Shown here: positions 33,975-46,017 of the stretch, piece by piece
How positions within the stretch are numbered: position 1 is the first letter of the stretch
How the letters are laid out: each line of letters starts with the position of its first letter
DNA from: Deroplatys truncata
Taxonomy: Eukaryota; Arthropoda; Insecta; Mantodea; Mantidae
NCBI GenBank assembly: GCA_030765065.1
Contig: CM060975.1
Location: 203,778,007 to 203,842,006 of the forward strand
DNA: 64,000 bases
Direction of reading: 5' to 3'
Position numbers and translations under genes: made by a program
Notes under the pieces: model-generated
Databases searched by the model: none
What the model was told of the DNA's origin: nothing
Seen by the model: only the letters and a program-made list of their open reading frames with translations

Positions 33975-34785
33975 ATTTCTATACCACGTACATAATTGGC
34001 AGAGAAGGTATTGCATTCCACCCAAAAATTCTATATCGAGATTTCACCATTAACGCATGCTTTGAAGACCCCCTGGATCCAAAAAGGTGCAATTTTAGAA
34101 AAATGTCCCTGTGTGTGTGTGTGTGTGTGTGTGTGTATCTCTGAACAGGATAAATACCAAATTGGTAATTAAGTTCAGTATATTCCAAAGATGCGACACA
34201 AAGATTTTCAAGCAAGTTCCCCACCCCAACTTCCCTTTATATTAAACATTTTTCGAAATTTTTTACTTTTAAACATGGCTCTATCTATTTTGATTAAAAT
34301 GCCATATATTACATGTATTTACATGACAAATAAAAAGTATATCTTGAAGTTTCGGAAGGAATTTTTTATACGTAATATTGTATATCTAGTAAAGCTAACC
34401 GATAGACCAAAACGTACTACACAAGAAATCTAGATCACTTTAAAGTATTTCATTTATTTCAAATAATTTTTATTGAAGCATAAGTAATACCCGTTATTAA
34501 TGTTTCGAGTTGTTCAATTCTTTTAAAGTCCTGTCGATTTTCAATTGTTTCTCGGCTTGTCATGGTGGAATTTTAAGGCCAGCATATAGCGTTCAGTTAT
34601 TAAGCATTTGAATATCACTGTTCACTTTGTATCTACAACAAAATATGTAATGCAGCGATTTCCGGAAACGTTTACCTCGATTAAAATAAAGCAGATACGA
34701 GAATAAACTTTCGTAGAAATAATTCTTTATACTCACTAATAAGCGATAGAGAGAAGAGAAAGTAATGTGATTGTAACACATCAGA
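33975..34785 (-). repeat. R1 copy 13
   Basis: It runs from 'atttctataccacgta' to 'cacatcaga', with a (GT)n run at about 34112-34136. It belongs to the R1 variant whose inner part ends '...ctcactaataagcgatagag'. Confidence 0.8.
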
Positions 34786-36367
34786 ATGTTAAAAACTGAA
34801 TCGTAATATGTAATATGACGCCAGTAGCTTATTGGAATAAATATTTTATTACGTTTAATCAATATCACAGTAAAGTTCGATTTATTTTTCTATTTTGCAG
34901 AGAGAGCAAATTTTTTTACACTTTTCCGTTTTCAGTATTAAACAACAAAGACGTTATTACATATTAACAGAGCACATTAGTTGTTTGTGTACATTGGAAA
35001 ATTGTAACCAAAATTTTCTGGTAAATTTCCATTTTGGATGAATACCGGGAATAATGGATTATCCAAAAGCCAAAAATTGCATTTAAAATGATTGTGCGTA
35101 TGGACAGTAAGGACAGTATGCAAGTATAGATGTATGGTATTTTAATTAATTTTTCCCCAAGCGCCGAGGACGTGTTCTTACGGGGCACAAAAAAGAAAGA
35201 TCACTACAATTGGTTTATTATGGAGTATTTTGAAACATATTACGTAAAACATATCCAAAATATTTTAACAATACTTATTTTAAAATTTCGATAGGATGAA
35301 TATTTAAGATGCTATACCAAGTTTCATTGTGATTACTGTGGGAAGCGGTGTATTCGAACGCAATACAAGTTTTTGTACTGTTAATATTTTACTTACGTTT
35401 CGTATTAATTCCCTATTAAAAGTTATTTGCCGGTTTTCAAAATATCACATTTCATATAGCTTGCATTGTGGGGGAAAAAGAGAGGAGAATTATGAACTGG
35501 AAGGGAGAGAGTGAACTAATTAGAGAAAAGAGAGGGAGTCGATGGAAGTGGGAAACACACAGAGACGGAGAAAGAGTGTGAGCAACAGCAGAAAAAGAGG
35601 AAGAGGGAGGAAGAGAGGTGAAGGGGAAGCGGTATAGAAAAAATTCTTCGCATTTAACGCAATAACGTGAGCAGAGTTACAGGCTTTACTTGTTTACTAC
35701 CTACTAATTATACAGCAATTTTTATGTGTATTAATTCATTCCCACAATTGTTTTTCATTCACTATTTTCAGTATGTATATGCAATTAGCTTGGTCACATA
35801 CATTGAATAACACAACATTTAAAAGCAATATCATTAATGGATAAGGCTAAAAGTATGTCAGTTGAATAAAAAGAATTTCATATTAAACCAAGTAAAAATT
35901 TTTAAAACTGATTACAGATAATAATTTATAATACTGGCAGGCTACTGTATAGCTTAAACCCTAAAAATACACTACTAGATTGAATATTTTAATCAACATG
36001 AATGCATCTCTAAGTTAGAGATTCTGGTATTATTAGAAGCAGCTTCAGATACTAGACTACATTTCTGCCCCAAATATATAAAATAAAATGATATAGACCA
36101 GCTGTCGTTAGCATCGGCTACAAACAAGATACAGTAACATTAAAACCGAACACGAAAAGAAGAATGAGTATCAATGATACTGCCACAAGCCCAGAGAAAA
36201 TCAACAAATGAAACCCATTACGCATTTAAATTTAGCAAGTTTAGCCTGTTTGCACGGTGAAAATCTATTTCAATAACTGCAGGGTCTGGTGGGTCACCTT
36301 GTATACAAATTAATAACTTGGACATATGTTATAAGCGTAATAATAAGTTACCTATAACCGTAAAAAG
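34786..36367. other. Gene-free AT-rich stretch with a purine-rich block
   Basis: No gene is recognised. From about 35469 to 35640 the plus strand is almost all A and G, made of irregular GGAAGAGA-like units rather than a clean microsatellite. The rest is unidentified. Confidence 0.5.
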
Positions 36368-36643
36368 TTAATTAATCAAAAGGTACACAGCATCTCACCA
36401 TTTGCCAAACCGCTGCTGATAACACTCATATAGGCTGGTTCGGCTGCCTGGCTAAAGGTTACTCTTGTTCCACCTGTCCCTTGAGTCCCATGTTGTCCGT
36501 AATTAACTGCAGCGCAGGTGATATTAAATGAGAGGAACGGTAGCTAACTGACCTTTAGCCAGGTAGCTGAACCAGCTAGAATGGGTGTTATGCGTAGCAG
36601 ACTGGCAAACTGTGAGATGATGATGCACCTTTTGATTTGTTAA
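36368..36643. mobile_element. Foldback element (MITE-like) with about 90-bp arms
   Basis: The left arm (36368-36460) and right arm (about 36552-36643) are inverted copies of roughly 80% identity. Paired blocks include 'aatcaaaagg/ccttttgatt', 'catctcac/gtgagatg' and 'tggctaaaggt/acctttagcca'. Both ends contain TTAA. No coding capacity. Confidence 0.7.
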
Positions 36644-36822
36644 GCTTTTATGGTTGTAACTTGCTAACTAGTGCGCGAACTCGTGAGATGCTGTGTATTC
36701 ACAAGAGACCATCAATCAATGTTAAGAAAACTTGCAACCGATTTATACATCATACCAAAGAGCACATTGAAATATGTAAAACTCTCGAATATTACTTCCT
36801 ATCGTGCCTATATATACATATA

Positions 36823-38100
36823 CGAGGGCTGTCCCGAAGTACCCGACCTAACAAAGAAAACACAAAAACTTTGGGAGAAAACATCTTTATTTCTCTACAT
36901 AGTCTCCTTTCAGCTCGATACACTTTTCCCAGCGATGTTCAATAGCTTCGATACCCTGTTTATGTGTGAACCGTCGAGTTCTGCAAAATAGCCAACTCCA
37001 CCTCTTCATTGTTGGCAAATCTTTTACCACCAAGCCATTTCTTTAACTTTAGAAACAGAAAATAATCAGAGGGGGCTATGTCTGGCGAATAGGGTGCATG
37101 AGTAAGCAATTCGAACTTTAACTCATTGATTTTGGCCATGGCGAAAATGGATGTGGAACTGATGCATTCATTGTCTTGATGAAACTGAACATTCTTTTTC
37201 GCTAAATGCAGCCGTTTTTGCTTGATTTCACCATTTAAATGCTGCAATAAGTTTGCATAATACTCGTCAATGATTGCTATTCCTTTTTGAAGATAATCAA
37301 TAAAAATGATCCCACCAGCATCCCAATAAACTGACGCTATGAGCTTGCCTGCAGATGGAACTGTCTTCGCCTTCTTTGGAGCCGATTCTCCCCTTTCAAT
37401 CCACTGTTTTGACTGTTCCTTCTTTCTCAGGTGTGAAGTGATGGACCCATGTTTCATCCATGGTTATGAATCGACACAAAACTCGGCTTTATTGCAACGA
37501 AACATCGTCAAAACACTCGAATGAAGCATTCTTACGACGCTGTTTTTGTTCCATTCTGAGTAAACGCGGCACCCATTTTGCGCACAGCTTTCTCATGTCT
37601 AAATTTTCAGTTAGTATACGATGTACAACACTTTTTGAAATGCCTACGATGTCTGCTAGCTCGCGCACTTTCAGTCGAAGGTCATCCAATACCATTTTGT
37701 GGATTTTCTTCACAATTTCTTCACCTCATTTGGTCGACCACTGCGATGTTCGTCTTGGCAGCTCGTACGGCCTCGCTTTAACTCTGCCTACCAATACTTT
37801 ACTGTTGTAAACGAAGGAGCAGACTCCCCCAGAGTAGAATCTAGCTCAGCTTTAATATTAGTTGGACTAAGAGCTTTCAAATGAAAGTATTGTATCACAT
37901 AACGATGGCCAGTTTTATCCATGTTTACAAATTCGGTGAGAGAGTTCACTATTAATGGCTGCCAAACAATTACTAAACAACGTATATCGTCAAACTTCAA
38001 ACTTAAGCTTTATAAGGGTGGTATTTTCTACCATAGTCATTTGTTTGAAACAACAACCGCTATATATACGTCAGGTCGGGTGCTTCTGGGACTGCCCTCG
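36823..38100 (-). mobile_element. mariner A, full-length, inactive
   Basis: A 1,278-bp element with inverted terminal repeats starting CGAGGGC at both ends (about 30 bp, a few mismatches and a one-base gap) and TA on each side (36821-36822, 38101-38102). This is the classic mariner target duplication. A single transposase region lies inside (37922 to 36887). Length and structure match the family norm of about 1.3 kb. Confidence 0.95.
36887..37922 (-). pseudogene. mariner A transposase, frameshifted
   Basis: The start is MDKTGHRYV at 37922, with the helix-turn-helix 'SPTNIKAEL' and 'TTVKYW', then 'VRELADIVGISKSVVHRIL' and 'KLCAKWVPRLL'. Catalytic residues: the first Asp in MDETW (codon 37458-37456), the second in FHQDN (37175-37173) and the third in APSDYF (37067-37065). 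Thirty-five residues separate the last two, one more than the D,D34D of mariner, so an in-frame codon was gained. At least three frameshifts (after the N-terminal domain, between MDETW and KEQSKQW, and near the C-terminus) break it. The end reads IEHRWEKCIELKGDY in another frame. It cannot act without an outside transposase. Confidence 0.9.
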
Positions 38101-38102
38101 TA

Positions 38103-38461
38103 CATACGAGTTACAGGAGGTAAAGGTCGTCAGTGTCCAATCGGATTGAAGTACTTTTGAACTGTTGGCGCGAAGTATTGGGAAGATGGCTTGGAAGGGG
38201 GCTGTGAGTGCAGTGAACCTGGCACCATAGTTCTGTACGGGTCATTCCGAATTAAGCCTCTGCCTATGAAAATTAATGCTCTTAACGCAGTGAATGTGTT
38301 TATACAATCACTTTAAAGAAAAGAATTTCCAGCTCTGGTTTTAACCAAAAAAGATGAGGCAATGTTTCAGTATTTAGTAGACATATTCCAATCTGATACA
38401 GAAATAATATATATGCAGACCCTAATTTAATTGTGCCGTGGTTGAAATCTGGTAAAACAAT
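38103..38461. other. Gene-free sequence
   Basis: Nothing is recognised between the mariner and the next R1 copy. Confidence 0.45.
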
Positions 38462-39136
38462 TTGATGGGTTACACTCATATGACTTTCTCTACTCTTCTA
38501 GAATCTATTTTTACAAACCCTTATTCTCCATATGCTTCATGTTAATCGAGATATCGAGATGTTAATCTTATTGCTAATTTTCTTGTAGATGCAAGGGCAA
38601 TTGGTAGGCTTTAAGTTATAGTCAAATATTTTAAGAGCTGCTTGCTATGTGGAGTATTCCATTCTCTTTGGATTACCAGGACAAAAAATGAATAAGGAAT
38701 TCCCATTTGAGAAAAAATCTTGGAAAATTTAAGGGAATAACAAGCAATATCTCGAAAATGGTTCACTCAACAAAAAATATATGATATAAATTGTGTATTT
38801 TAACGCGATCTACATTTTTGTGTGAAATTTTGTCTTATCTCTTATGGTTTACCAGTTATGCCAACGTTGTTCACAATGAACACTTTTGGAGACATTCCCA
38901 GAGAATTCAAGATATACATTTTATTTGCCATGAAAGTATCTTAAATATATGATATTTTAATCAAAATCGTTAGAGCCATTTTTGAGAAAATTAAAATTTT
39001 CGAAAAATTTTGCATGTAAAGGGTAATCTGGGGTGGGGGGATTTTCTTGAAAACCTTCGTGTCGCATCTCTGGAAGATACTGAACCTAAATACCAAGCTT
39101 GGTGTTTTTCCGACTGTTCGTTTCTGAGTTATGCTG

Positions 39137-39180
<44 letters not shown>

Positions 39181-39322
39181 CGCGCGCGCGGAAATGTTTC
39201 CAAGAATGCTTTTTTTTGATTCAGGAGGCCTCATAACATATATTTCCGGTGAAATCTCGGTATCAAATTTTTGGGTGGAATGCAATACTTCCCCTACTTA
39301 CTATACGTAGTAGAGAAAGTAA
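38462..39322 (+). repeat. R1 copy 14
   Basis: It runs from 'ttgatgggttacactcat' to GTAGAGAAAGTAA. The (CA)n run is at about 39139-39176, followed by a CG-rich patch (cgcgcgcg). The hairpin is the CTACT...AGTAG type. Confidence 0.85.
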
Positions 39323-39874
39323 TAATCACGAAAAACCTTTTCCGTATATTTCTGGAGTTGACATTTTTACTCGCACTGAACCATTGAACTGTTTACTGTT
39401 GGATTCTGGGCACCTCGCAAAGATAACAATTTAATAAACGAAGTGCTTTCATTAACTGTGAACCTAATAAGTTAAAAGTGCAAATCATTCCGGCAAAACT
39501 AACTTCGGAATTTCAACCATTACAAATATTTTTTTTTCCGAATTTTCAAAACAGTGGACCAACATATCTGTGATTTCGTTATGTTAACATTGATAAGAAG
39601 TTGCAACAGCGTAACAATATTCTCAAACATATGTAATTGATCTACACTCAAGAATGTTCACTGCGCTTCCGTTTGTCAAACAGACATGGGTGGAAATTAA
39701 CAGATATGATTAACAGGAATAAAACATTTGAAAACAACACACACTATTGGATTAGGTAAGAACTGGTACTTGAGAAGTCCTTATGGTGGACAGTAATAAT
39801 TGTGATCAACTTTCTTTACTCAAATGTAGCTGGTGCAAGAAGCTTTGGGGTTTCAAACATTTTATCCTAATTTC
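39323..39874. other. Gene-free sequence
   Basis: Nothing is recognised. Confidence 0.45.
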
Positions 39875-39889
39875 CATTATTATTCACAG

Positions 39890-40138
39890 TCGTCCTCCGT
39901 GGTGTAGTGGTTACCATGGTTCCCGAGGTCGCGGTTTCAAACCCAGCGGAGAGCGTAAAAATCCTTAGCATGGCTTCGTTCGGAAGGGAAGTAAAGCTGG
40001 TGGTCCCGTGTCGTACATTTAAGACACGTAAAAGAACCTCAAGCCTGATTAAGAGACCTCTGAGCTAAATTACTAATATAGAATGGGACGCTAAGGACCA
40101 CAGTAGTTAAAGAGCGTCCATAAATAAAACTCTATTTT
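39890..40138 (+). mobile_element. SINE A with 15-bp TSD, internally deleted
   Basis: The head 'tcgtcctccgtggtgtagtg' is followed by a 10-base loss between the A box and 'ttcccgaggtcgcgg'. A second short loss removes the segment after 'cccagcggag'. It is flanked by CATTATTATTCACAG (39875-39889) and CATTATTATTTACAG (40139-40153), one mismatch. Confidence 0.9.
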
Positions 40139-40153
40139 CATTATTATTTACAG

Positions 40154-40513
40154 GAGATCGAATATTTTCAAGGGGATTAAACAGGATGCCACATTATTGT
40201 CGAGTATGTAATTGTTTAAACAGTACCTATACATGTTATGTTTAAATTTTCACTTGAATATTTTTACCTCCAATGTGATTTCAATACAACCTGCAGGCTA
40301 GTATTTAATTGTCTTTAAAACGTGTATAAAGTAATTACGAGTTTTGTTATTACTGCGTTATGGTTTAAAAGAAAATAATACGTAGTTTCACAGGCGTACA
40401 ATGTTAACAATGTTCCCTGCACTCACAGTAAGTGCTCTCTCTCTCCCTCTCTCGTTTCCCAGCACTTTGCGCCAGCAATTCAAGAAAACTTCACTCCGAC
40501 TGCACACTGACGA
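40154..40513. other. Gene-free sequence
   Basis: Nothing is recognised. Confidence 0.45.
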
Positions 40514-40525
40514 CCCCCACCGCAC

Positions 40526-41486
40526 GTCATCCTCCGTGGTATAGTGCTTACATTAGGAATGGGGTCAGTTGGCAAAGAGCTGAAACAAATGACAAAAACA
40601 TATGGAAAGGTGTCAAAAGAAGACTAAGAGACACCAACCAACAGGAAATACAATAGGATTGTAAAATTAAAGCTTCTCTAAATCTAGCAAATGAAATAAA
40701 ATTGAATTGGGGTAAAGAGACATATATACTTAACTTAGGAAGAAAGGAAAGATAAGGAATGGCATGGAGGGCACCGAAAATGACTGATGATTCTGGCAGG
40801 AGAATCAGCCCATTCTGTGAATTGGACGAGTACTGGGTACATATTTTGACGGAATGCGCTCAGTGGGAGAACCAGCGAACAATTAAACTCAAAGAAAAAT
40901 TCTTAAGTCCGTCAAGAAAGAGATTGGTATGTTGGGAGCTACTGGCTGACCAGAGGAACTGGCAAAACATGGGAAATTTCTTGGCTAAAGGGCGCGAAGC
41001 TAGACCAAATTTGTTGAGTTAGTCAAAGGTAATTTATCTCTATTTTCCTTTTTCTTGTTCTTGTTCTTTTTTGTTTTGTTTTCTTTTTCTACTACTTATT
41101 TTGTCACATACCTTGTATCTTAAATATACATGTACCACCAACGAACCATGCACTAAATACTCGTGTAATAAGTTCAATGATTTGAAACCAATAAAGATAC
41201 CTTATCTGTCTGTCTTGCTTTCTGTCTGTCATTCTGTCTACATGCTAGCCTCCAGATCCTGAGGCCGCGGGTTCAAACCTGGCGGAGGGCGATGATTTTT
41301 TCGGGCGTAAAAATCCCTTCCTTTGGAAGGGAAGTGATGTCGATGGTCCCATGTCGTAGATTTACGTCACATAAAAGAATCTCAAGCTTGATAGAGGCCT
41401 CTGAGCAAAATTACCGGTCTTTCACGGCCAATATAGAATGGGACGCTAAAGACCACAGCAGTTAAAGAGCGTCAATTTAATTTTTT
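40526..41486 (+). mobile_element. SINE A split by a LINE insertion
   Basis: The first 26 bases of the head (40526-40551, to 'tagtgcttac') and the remainder (41241-41486, from 'catgctagcctcc') together make one SINE A. The outer flanks carry a near-duplication, CCCACCGCAC at about 40515-40524 and CCCACCCGCAC at 41487-41497. The LINE lies in the middle of the tRNA-like head, removing any chance of pol III transcription from this copy. Confidence 0.85.
40552..41240 (+). mobile_element. LINE 3' end, copy L-2
   Basis: The sister of L-1. Its coding part (40759-41022) reads SPFC...HILTEC, 'NWQNMGNFLAK' and REAR. The first Cys of the knuckle is Ser (AGC, one change from TGC). An upstream stop (TAA) replaces a Ser codon just before the ATG. 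The 3' UTR ends ACCAATAAAGATACCTTATC, then a TCTG-unit run (about 41208-41236). It is 5'-truncated and sits inside SINE A. Confidence 0.85.
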
Positions 41487-41497
41487 CCCACCCGCAC

Positions 41498-41794
41498 ATC
41501 TTTACCATCTTGTAACTCGTGTATATATGCACGATAGGATGTAATACTCGAGAGTTTTGCATATTTCAGTGTGCTCTTTCGTATGGTGTCAAGGTTTCTT
41601 AACAATGATTGATGTTCCCTTGTCAGCACATCAGAATAAGGTGAAGTGGTTGTCTGCCTACCTTTCCTTAACAGGTTTCCACCTCTGTTCCGTTTAGTTC
41701 CGTCACTGTTGCATACTGACTTCGACTGTCCCTAGAATAAAGTCTATTATGATTCCATTACAATTATGTAGCACATATTATGTTTATGTATATT
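41498..41794. other. Gene-free sequence
   Basis: Nothing is recognised. Confidence 0.45.
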
Positions 41795-41885
41795 ACTTTC
41801 TCTACTACTTGCCTATAATAAGTACAGAGATTTAGCAGAAATTTTAAACCCCTGAATTAAAAAAAAACATTTTTATATAAAAGAA

Positions 41886-42727
41886 TCTGATGTTTTACAC
41901 TCACATGACTTTCTCTACAAACTATTTTTACATACGCTTGTTCTCCATATGCTTCATGTTAATTGAGATGTTAATCTTATTGCTAATTTTCTTGTAGATG
42001 CAAGGGGAATTGGTAGGCTTTAAGCTATAACCAAATATTTTAAGAGCTCGTTGCTATGTGGAGTATTCCATTCTCTTTGCATTACCTGGACAAAAAAATG
42101 AATAATGAATTTCCATTTGAGAAAAAGTGGAAGTATTGGAAAATTTAAGGAAATAACAAGCAATATCTCGAAAATGGATCACTCAACAACAAAAAAAGAA
42201 TGTATATGACATAAATTGTGTATTTTAACGCGATCTACATTTTTTGTGTAGTAAAATTTTGTCTATCTCTTATGGTTTACCAGTTATGCAAAGGTCGTTC
42301 ACAATGAAGCATACTTTTGGAGACACTCCCAGAAAATTCGAGATATACATTTCATTTGTCATGAAAATATCTTAAACATATGATATTTTAATCAAAATCG
42401 TTAAGAGCCATTTTCGAGAAAATTAAAATTTTCTAAAAATTTTCCATTAGAGGGTAATCTGGGTTGGGGGGATTTTCTTAAAAACCTCCGTGTCGTGTCT
42501 CTAAAAGATACTGAACCTAAATACCAAGTTTGGTGTTTATCCGACTGTTCGTTTCTGAGTTATGCTTTTCACAGACAGACACACAGACACACACGGACAT
42601 GTTTCCAAAAATGCTTTTTTTGGATTCAGGGGGTCTCAAAACATGTATTTCTGGTGAAATCTCGGTATCGAATTTTTGGGTGGAATACAATACTTCCGCT
42701 ACTTACTATACGTAGTAGAGAAAGTAA
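41886..42727 (+). repeat. R1 copy 15, nested in copy 16
   Basis: A full copy from TCTGATG to GTAGAGAAAGTAA in opposite orientation to its host. The CA tract is short and mixed (cagacagacacacagacacac). Confidence 0.85.
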
Positions 42728-43247
42728 AAAAACAAATCGTGTGTGAACAGCATAACTCAAAAATGAAAAGTAGGTTGAATACCATACTCGGTACATAGAT
42801 TTAGTATCTTTCAAAGATGTAACGAAAAGCTTTTAAAAAAATTCCCTACACCCAAAGCGACCCTTTACATAGACAAATTTTTGTTATGTTTGATTTTCTC
42901 AAAAATTGCCTTTAACGATTTTGATTAAATATACCATATTTTAAGATATTTGCATTGCAAATTAAATTCATGTCTTGAGTTTTTCGAGAATAGCCTGTGT
43001 AGTCTGTACTTTTATATAATTGGTAAACTGTAGGAGATTTATGGAAAAAAATCCTTTGTAGGGTTAACCACTTTCGAGATATTCTGGCTTGAATCTTCAA
43101 ATAGTTAAACCTTTCTGAGATGGCATTTTTTTCCTCGTGGTTATACAAAGCCAGCACATAGCAGCACAATCTTTAAAAATCTGACTATCGCTTTGCCTAC
43201 TGTATTCAACAACGAAAAGTGTAAATGCGAATTGAAAGCTTATCTGG

Positions 43248-43497
43248 TAAATTAAATTGAGTTTTATTTATGGACGCTTTTAACTACTGTGGTTCTTAGC
43301 GTTCCGTTTATATTGTGTGTGAAAGACCGGAAATTTTGCTCAGGGGCTCCTTTATAAGGTTTGAAGTTCTTTTACGACCGTAAGTCTACGACACGGTACC
43401 ACAGGCTTTCTTCCCTTCCGAAGGAAACTGTGCTAAAGATTTTTATGCCCAACAAAAATCCATCACCCTCTACCGAGTTTGAACCCGCGACCTCGGG
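43248..43497 (-). mobile_element. SINE A, 5'-truncated, with 12-bp TSD
   Basis: The body and tail are intact. The head is cut after the B box ('cgcgggttcaaactcgg' read on minus). AAGCTTATCTGG flanks it at 43236-43247 and 43498-43509. The duplication shows the truncation arose during insertion, as with incomplete reverse transcription. Confidence 0.9.
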
Positions 43498-43569
43498 AAG
43501 CTTATCTGGGCAAACAATAATAAACGTTTGTAAGAATAGTTTATAGAGGAGTGAGTAGATTACATCAGA

Positions 43570-44399
43570 TATTTTGCATTTTATTTTGTAACATTTTCTG
43601 AGCTATGTTGTGTGACCACTTCTTGTAAACATGCTTGATCATGTAGGTATGAAGGGAAATATTTCAAGCTCTCGTTTAGGAATGTTAGTATGATCGTCTA
43701 CCTCACTTTTAATTTCCAGGTATGAAATTTAAGAACCATAGCACGCTAATGTAAAGCGAATATAAGAAGTGTTCAATGCTTTCCTTATTAAACCCATCCG
43801 GAGCGTAAGAAAGGAGCTTCATTCCGGTTCTTTTCATGTCGAATCCGTTTTATATGGGCAGGAATGATATAATTGTGTTAGTGATCCTTACAAAGGAAAG
43901 GAGGAGTGTCAGGATTTCCCAGGCTTCTGGACATGGCATCAGACTAATTGGTGCAGGTGACGCTGCAGAAAATCAAACACTTGTAATTGGATGTTTCAAT
44001 ACAGGACACAGGGTTTTATAAAGCCACCTAGCTACTCCATGACTAGTCACTATGAGCTGTCACGATGTGCGGCTAAATAAAAAAATCTTCAAATTGAATT
44101 GGTGATGCAGGACCCTTTACATTTTCTTATTGGCTTTTGAAGCCAAGTATTGAGAATTCCAGATTATCTATGCGTTTCCTCCTTTTATTATACCTTGTCG
44201 TTTGTGTAACTCACCAGTTTTTATCTTGACTTGATTTTCTTTATGGGACAACTGCTGTTTAAAATCCAATTTTTGTTGCTGCTGCAGAATTTGGATAGCA
44301 CAGGAGAGGTTAATTTGTGTTTGAACGGTTATCGAACGAAGATAATTGCTTCATTACTCCATACATGTGTGAACCTAAGCGTCCGTAATCAGTAGCAAC
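43570..44399. other. Gene-free sequence
   Basis: No element is recognised. ORFs here are about 60 codons and featureless. Confidence 0.45.
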
Positions 44400-44678
44400 T
44401 TCTTGTGTTGAGATTAATCGGCAGTATTAATCGGCCACGGAAAGCACCCGGAGTCGATCCACCCATGGAGGTGCGGAATTCAAGTCCCGAATATAGGACC
44501 GCACCCACTAGCATCTTGAGGACAATGAGGAGCTACGTTAGGCAGCGATCCCGGCCACGGAGTCCAACATTTTGGCTGGGAGATGCGTGATGCTGCCCAC
44601 TTTACCTTTCCGTATTGGTTGAATGTTCGCTGACCTCTGCCGTGTGTCAGCCCGGCAGTTGGGTTGTAACGTCATGGA

Positions 44679-44714
<36 letters not shown>
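44400..44714 (+). repeat. Probable retroelement 3' end with (ATT)n tail
   Basis: A GC-richer block (about 44440-44680) ends in an ATT trinucleotide run (44681-44714). That form suggests a SINE or LINE 3' end. I see no clear pol III boxes or coding sequence, so the class is open. Confidence 0.4.
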
Positions 44715-44715
<1 letters not shown>

Positions 44716-45012
44716 GAGCATAGTTTTAATTCTTACCAAGATTTCAGAAGTAGTGTCACTCAAGGTATGTTCTGGAAACGGAAACATATATGCTGTCATA
44801 ATTGCGAACACCAATGAGAGAAAACCTCAGTAGTTGACACGATAATGCTGAGACATAAAGATTAAGCTATGTTCAACCAAGCTCATCACTGACTTCACAC
44901 TCGTGGCGATCGGCCTATTATGCAGCCGATAACGGGAGATAATATGATCACCGACATGCTTCCCCAGTGTGTGTTGGTTTACTAAACCACAGATCACTAC
45001 TTATCGCAGTTA

Positions 45013-45595
45013 CTCAAAATTCCACCACGCCAGATCACTCCGCGGTAACGTGAGAGATTCGCATTTGGGAGGTCCTGTGTTCGATTCCCGTCCGGACGAG
45101 CACTCCGACCACGGATTTTTACGTGGTTTACCCAGGTCGGTAGGCGAGTACTGGGATAGTTCCCTCTCTACCACGAATTTCCTGTTCTCATCATTTGCTT
45201 TAATCTGCTTCACCTCATTTGTTTCAAGGTCTTAGGACTGGGCGAAGCTGTTTGTTGTGTTGCAGTAGACAGTTGAATTGGAGCTATGGAAATATTTCTA
45301 GCTGTCTCAGCTATTTCTGAGCTCCAGGTTGCCGGTGGCTAAGTCGGGGTTCGCTGGTATCAGGATTGGTCTCATGGAATCGTTAGGAACCCCGTCCTAT
45401 CTATCGCCCATCATCGTCCGGACCTGGTTGCCCTTTTGGGTCTCCTCCTTCATCTATTCCCTTCAAGGATCATGTTGGAAGCAAACAGGACCCATCGTGG
45501 CTTACGTTCAGCACTATGTTCCAGTTGATGGAGGCCCCTCCGTATGATTTCTCCTACGCCTAAGTCCCACCTGGCTTAAATCTCCAGGAAACAAA
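45013..45595 (+). mobile_element. SINE C, copy 2
   Basis: The head contains 'gcggtaacgtgagagattcg' and B box 'tgttcgattcccg' near 45078. The core 'gtggtttacccaggtcgg' and 'aggcgagtactggga' are near 45123-45155. The 3' part shares blocks with the copy at 59295 ('gttaggaaccccg', 'catcatcgtccg', 'ccttcatctattccc'). No clear TSD. Confidence 0.65.
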
Positions 45596-45639
45596 CACGG
45601 TAAACTGTTTATTAGAAAACCATGTAAGAAAAGAGCTGA

Positions 45640-45845
45640 AAGCTTACTTAAATGTAACAGACTTCAGCTGAGAACAATTATTGCATTTCTCACAGGACAT
45701 GCTCCGTTGAAGAAGCATCTTAACATGTTGGAACCGTTTCGGAGTACTTAGATTGCAGATTATGCAAGAAAGAAACTGAGGCTTTGGCTTACTATTGCTT
45801 TCGGGAAAATGTTTTTAGAACCAGAAGAATTTCAAACCACATTTG
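45640..45845 (+). pseudogene. LINE C-terminal remnant
   Basis: In shifted frames the text reads 'LRTIIAFLTGHAPLKKHLNM' then DCRLCKKETEA. The LTGH...HL block followed by CxLC...E is typical of the region near the C-terminus of jockey/R1-type LINE proteins. A one-base frame change lies between the two blocks. It is a short dead fragment. Confidence 0.65.
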
Positions 45846-46017
45846 TTATGAGACTGCATTCCTAGTTAAAGAGTGCAGGTGTAATGAATTGGCTTTAAAA
45901 CGATTCAGGCAGCACAATAAGCCCAAGGCTGCAGTGCTCCGGAGCAATGACAAAAATCTGTACCGAACAAGACAAGACAGGACGCCTAACTCCTAGTCAA
46001 AATTCCTTACGATGCTG

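Larger units (their letters stand above)
41795..43569 (-). repeat. R1 copy 16, host of R1 copy 15 and a SINE A
   Basis: Pieces 41795-41885, 42728-43247 and 43498-43569 read as one minus-strand R1. The break at 41885/42728 falls in the A run that follows 'cattttta', just before the GT run. The end is 'tacatcaga'. Confidence 0.8.

Noticed and set aside
36960..37457. A host gene containing a transposase domain (SETMAR-like fusion)
   Set aside because: The transposase lies between intact mariner terminal repeats with TA duplications and has several frameshifts. There is no upstream host exon.
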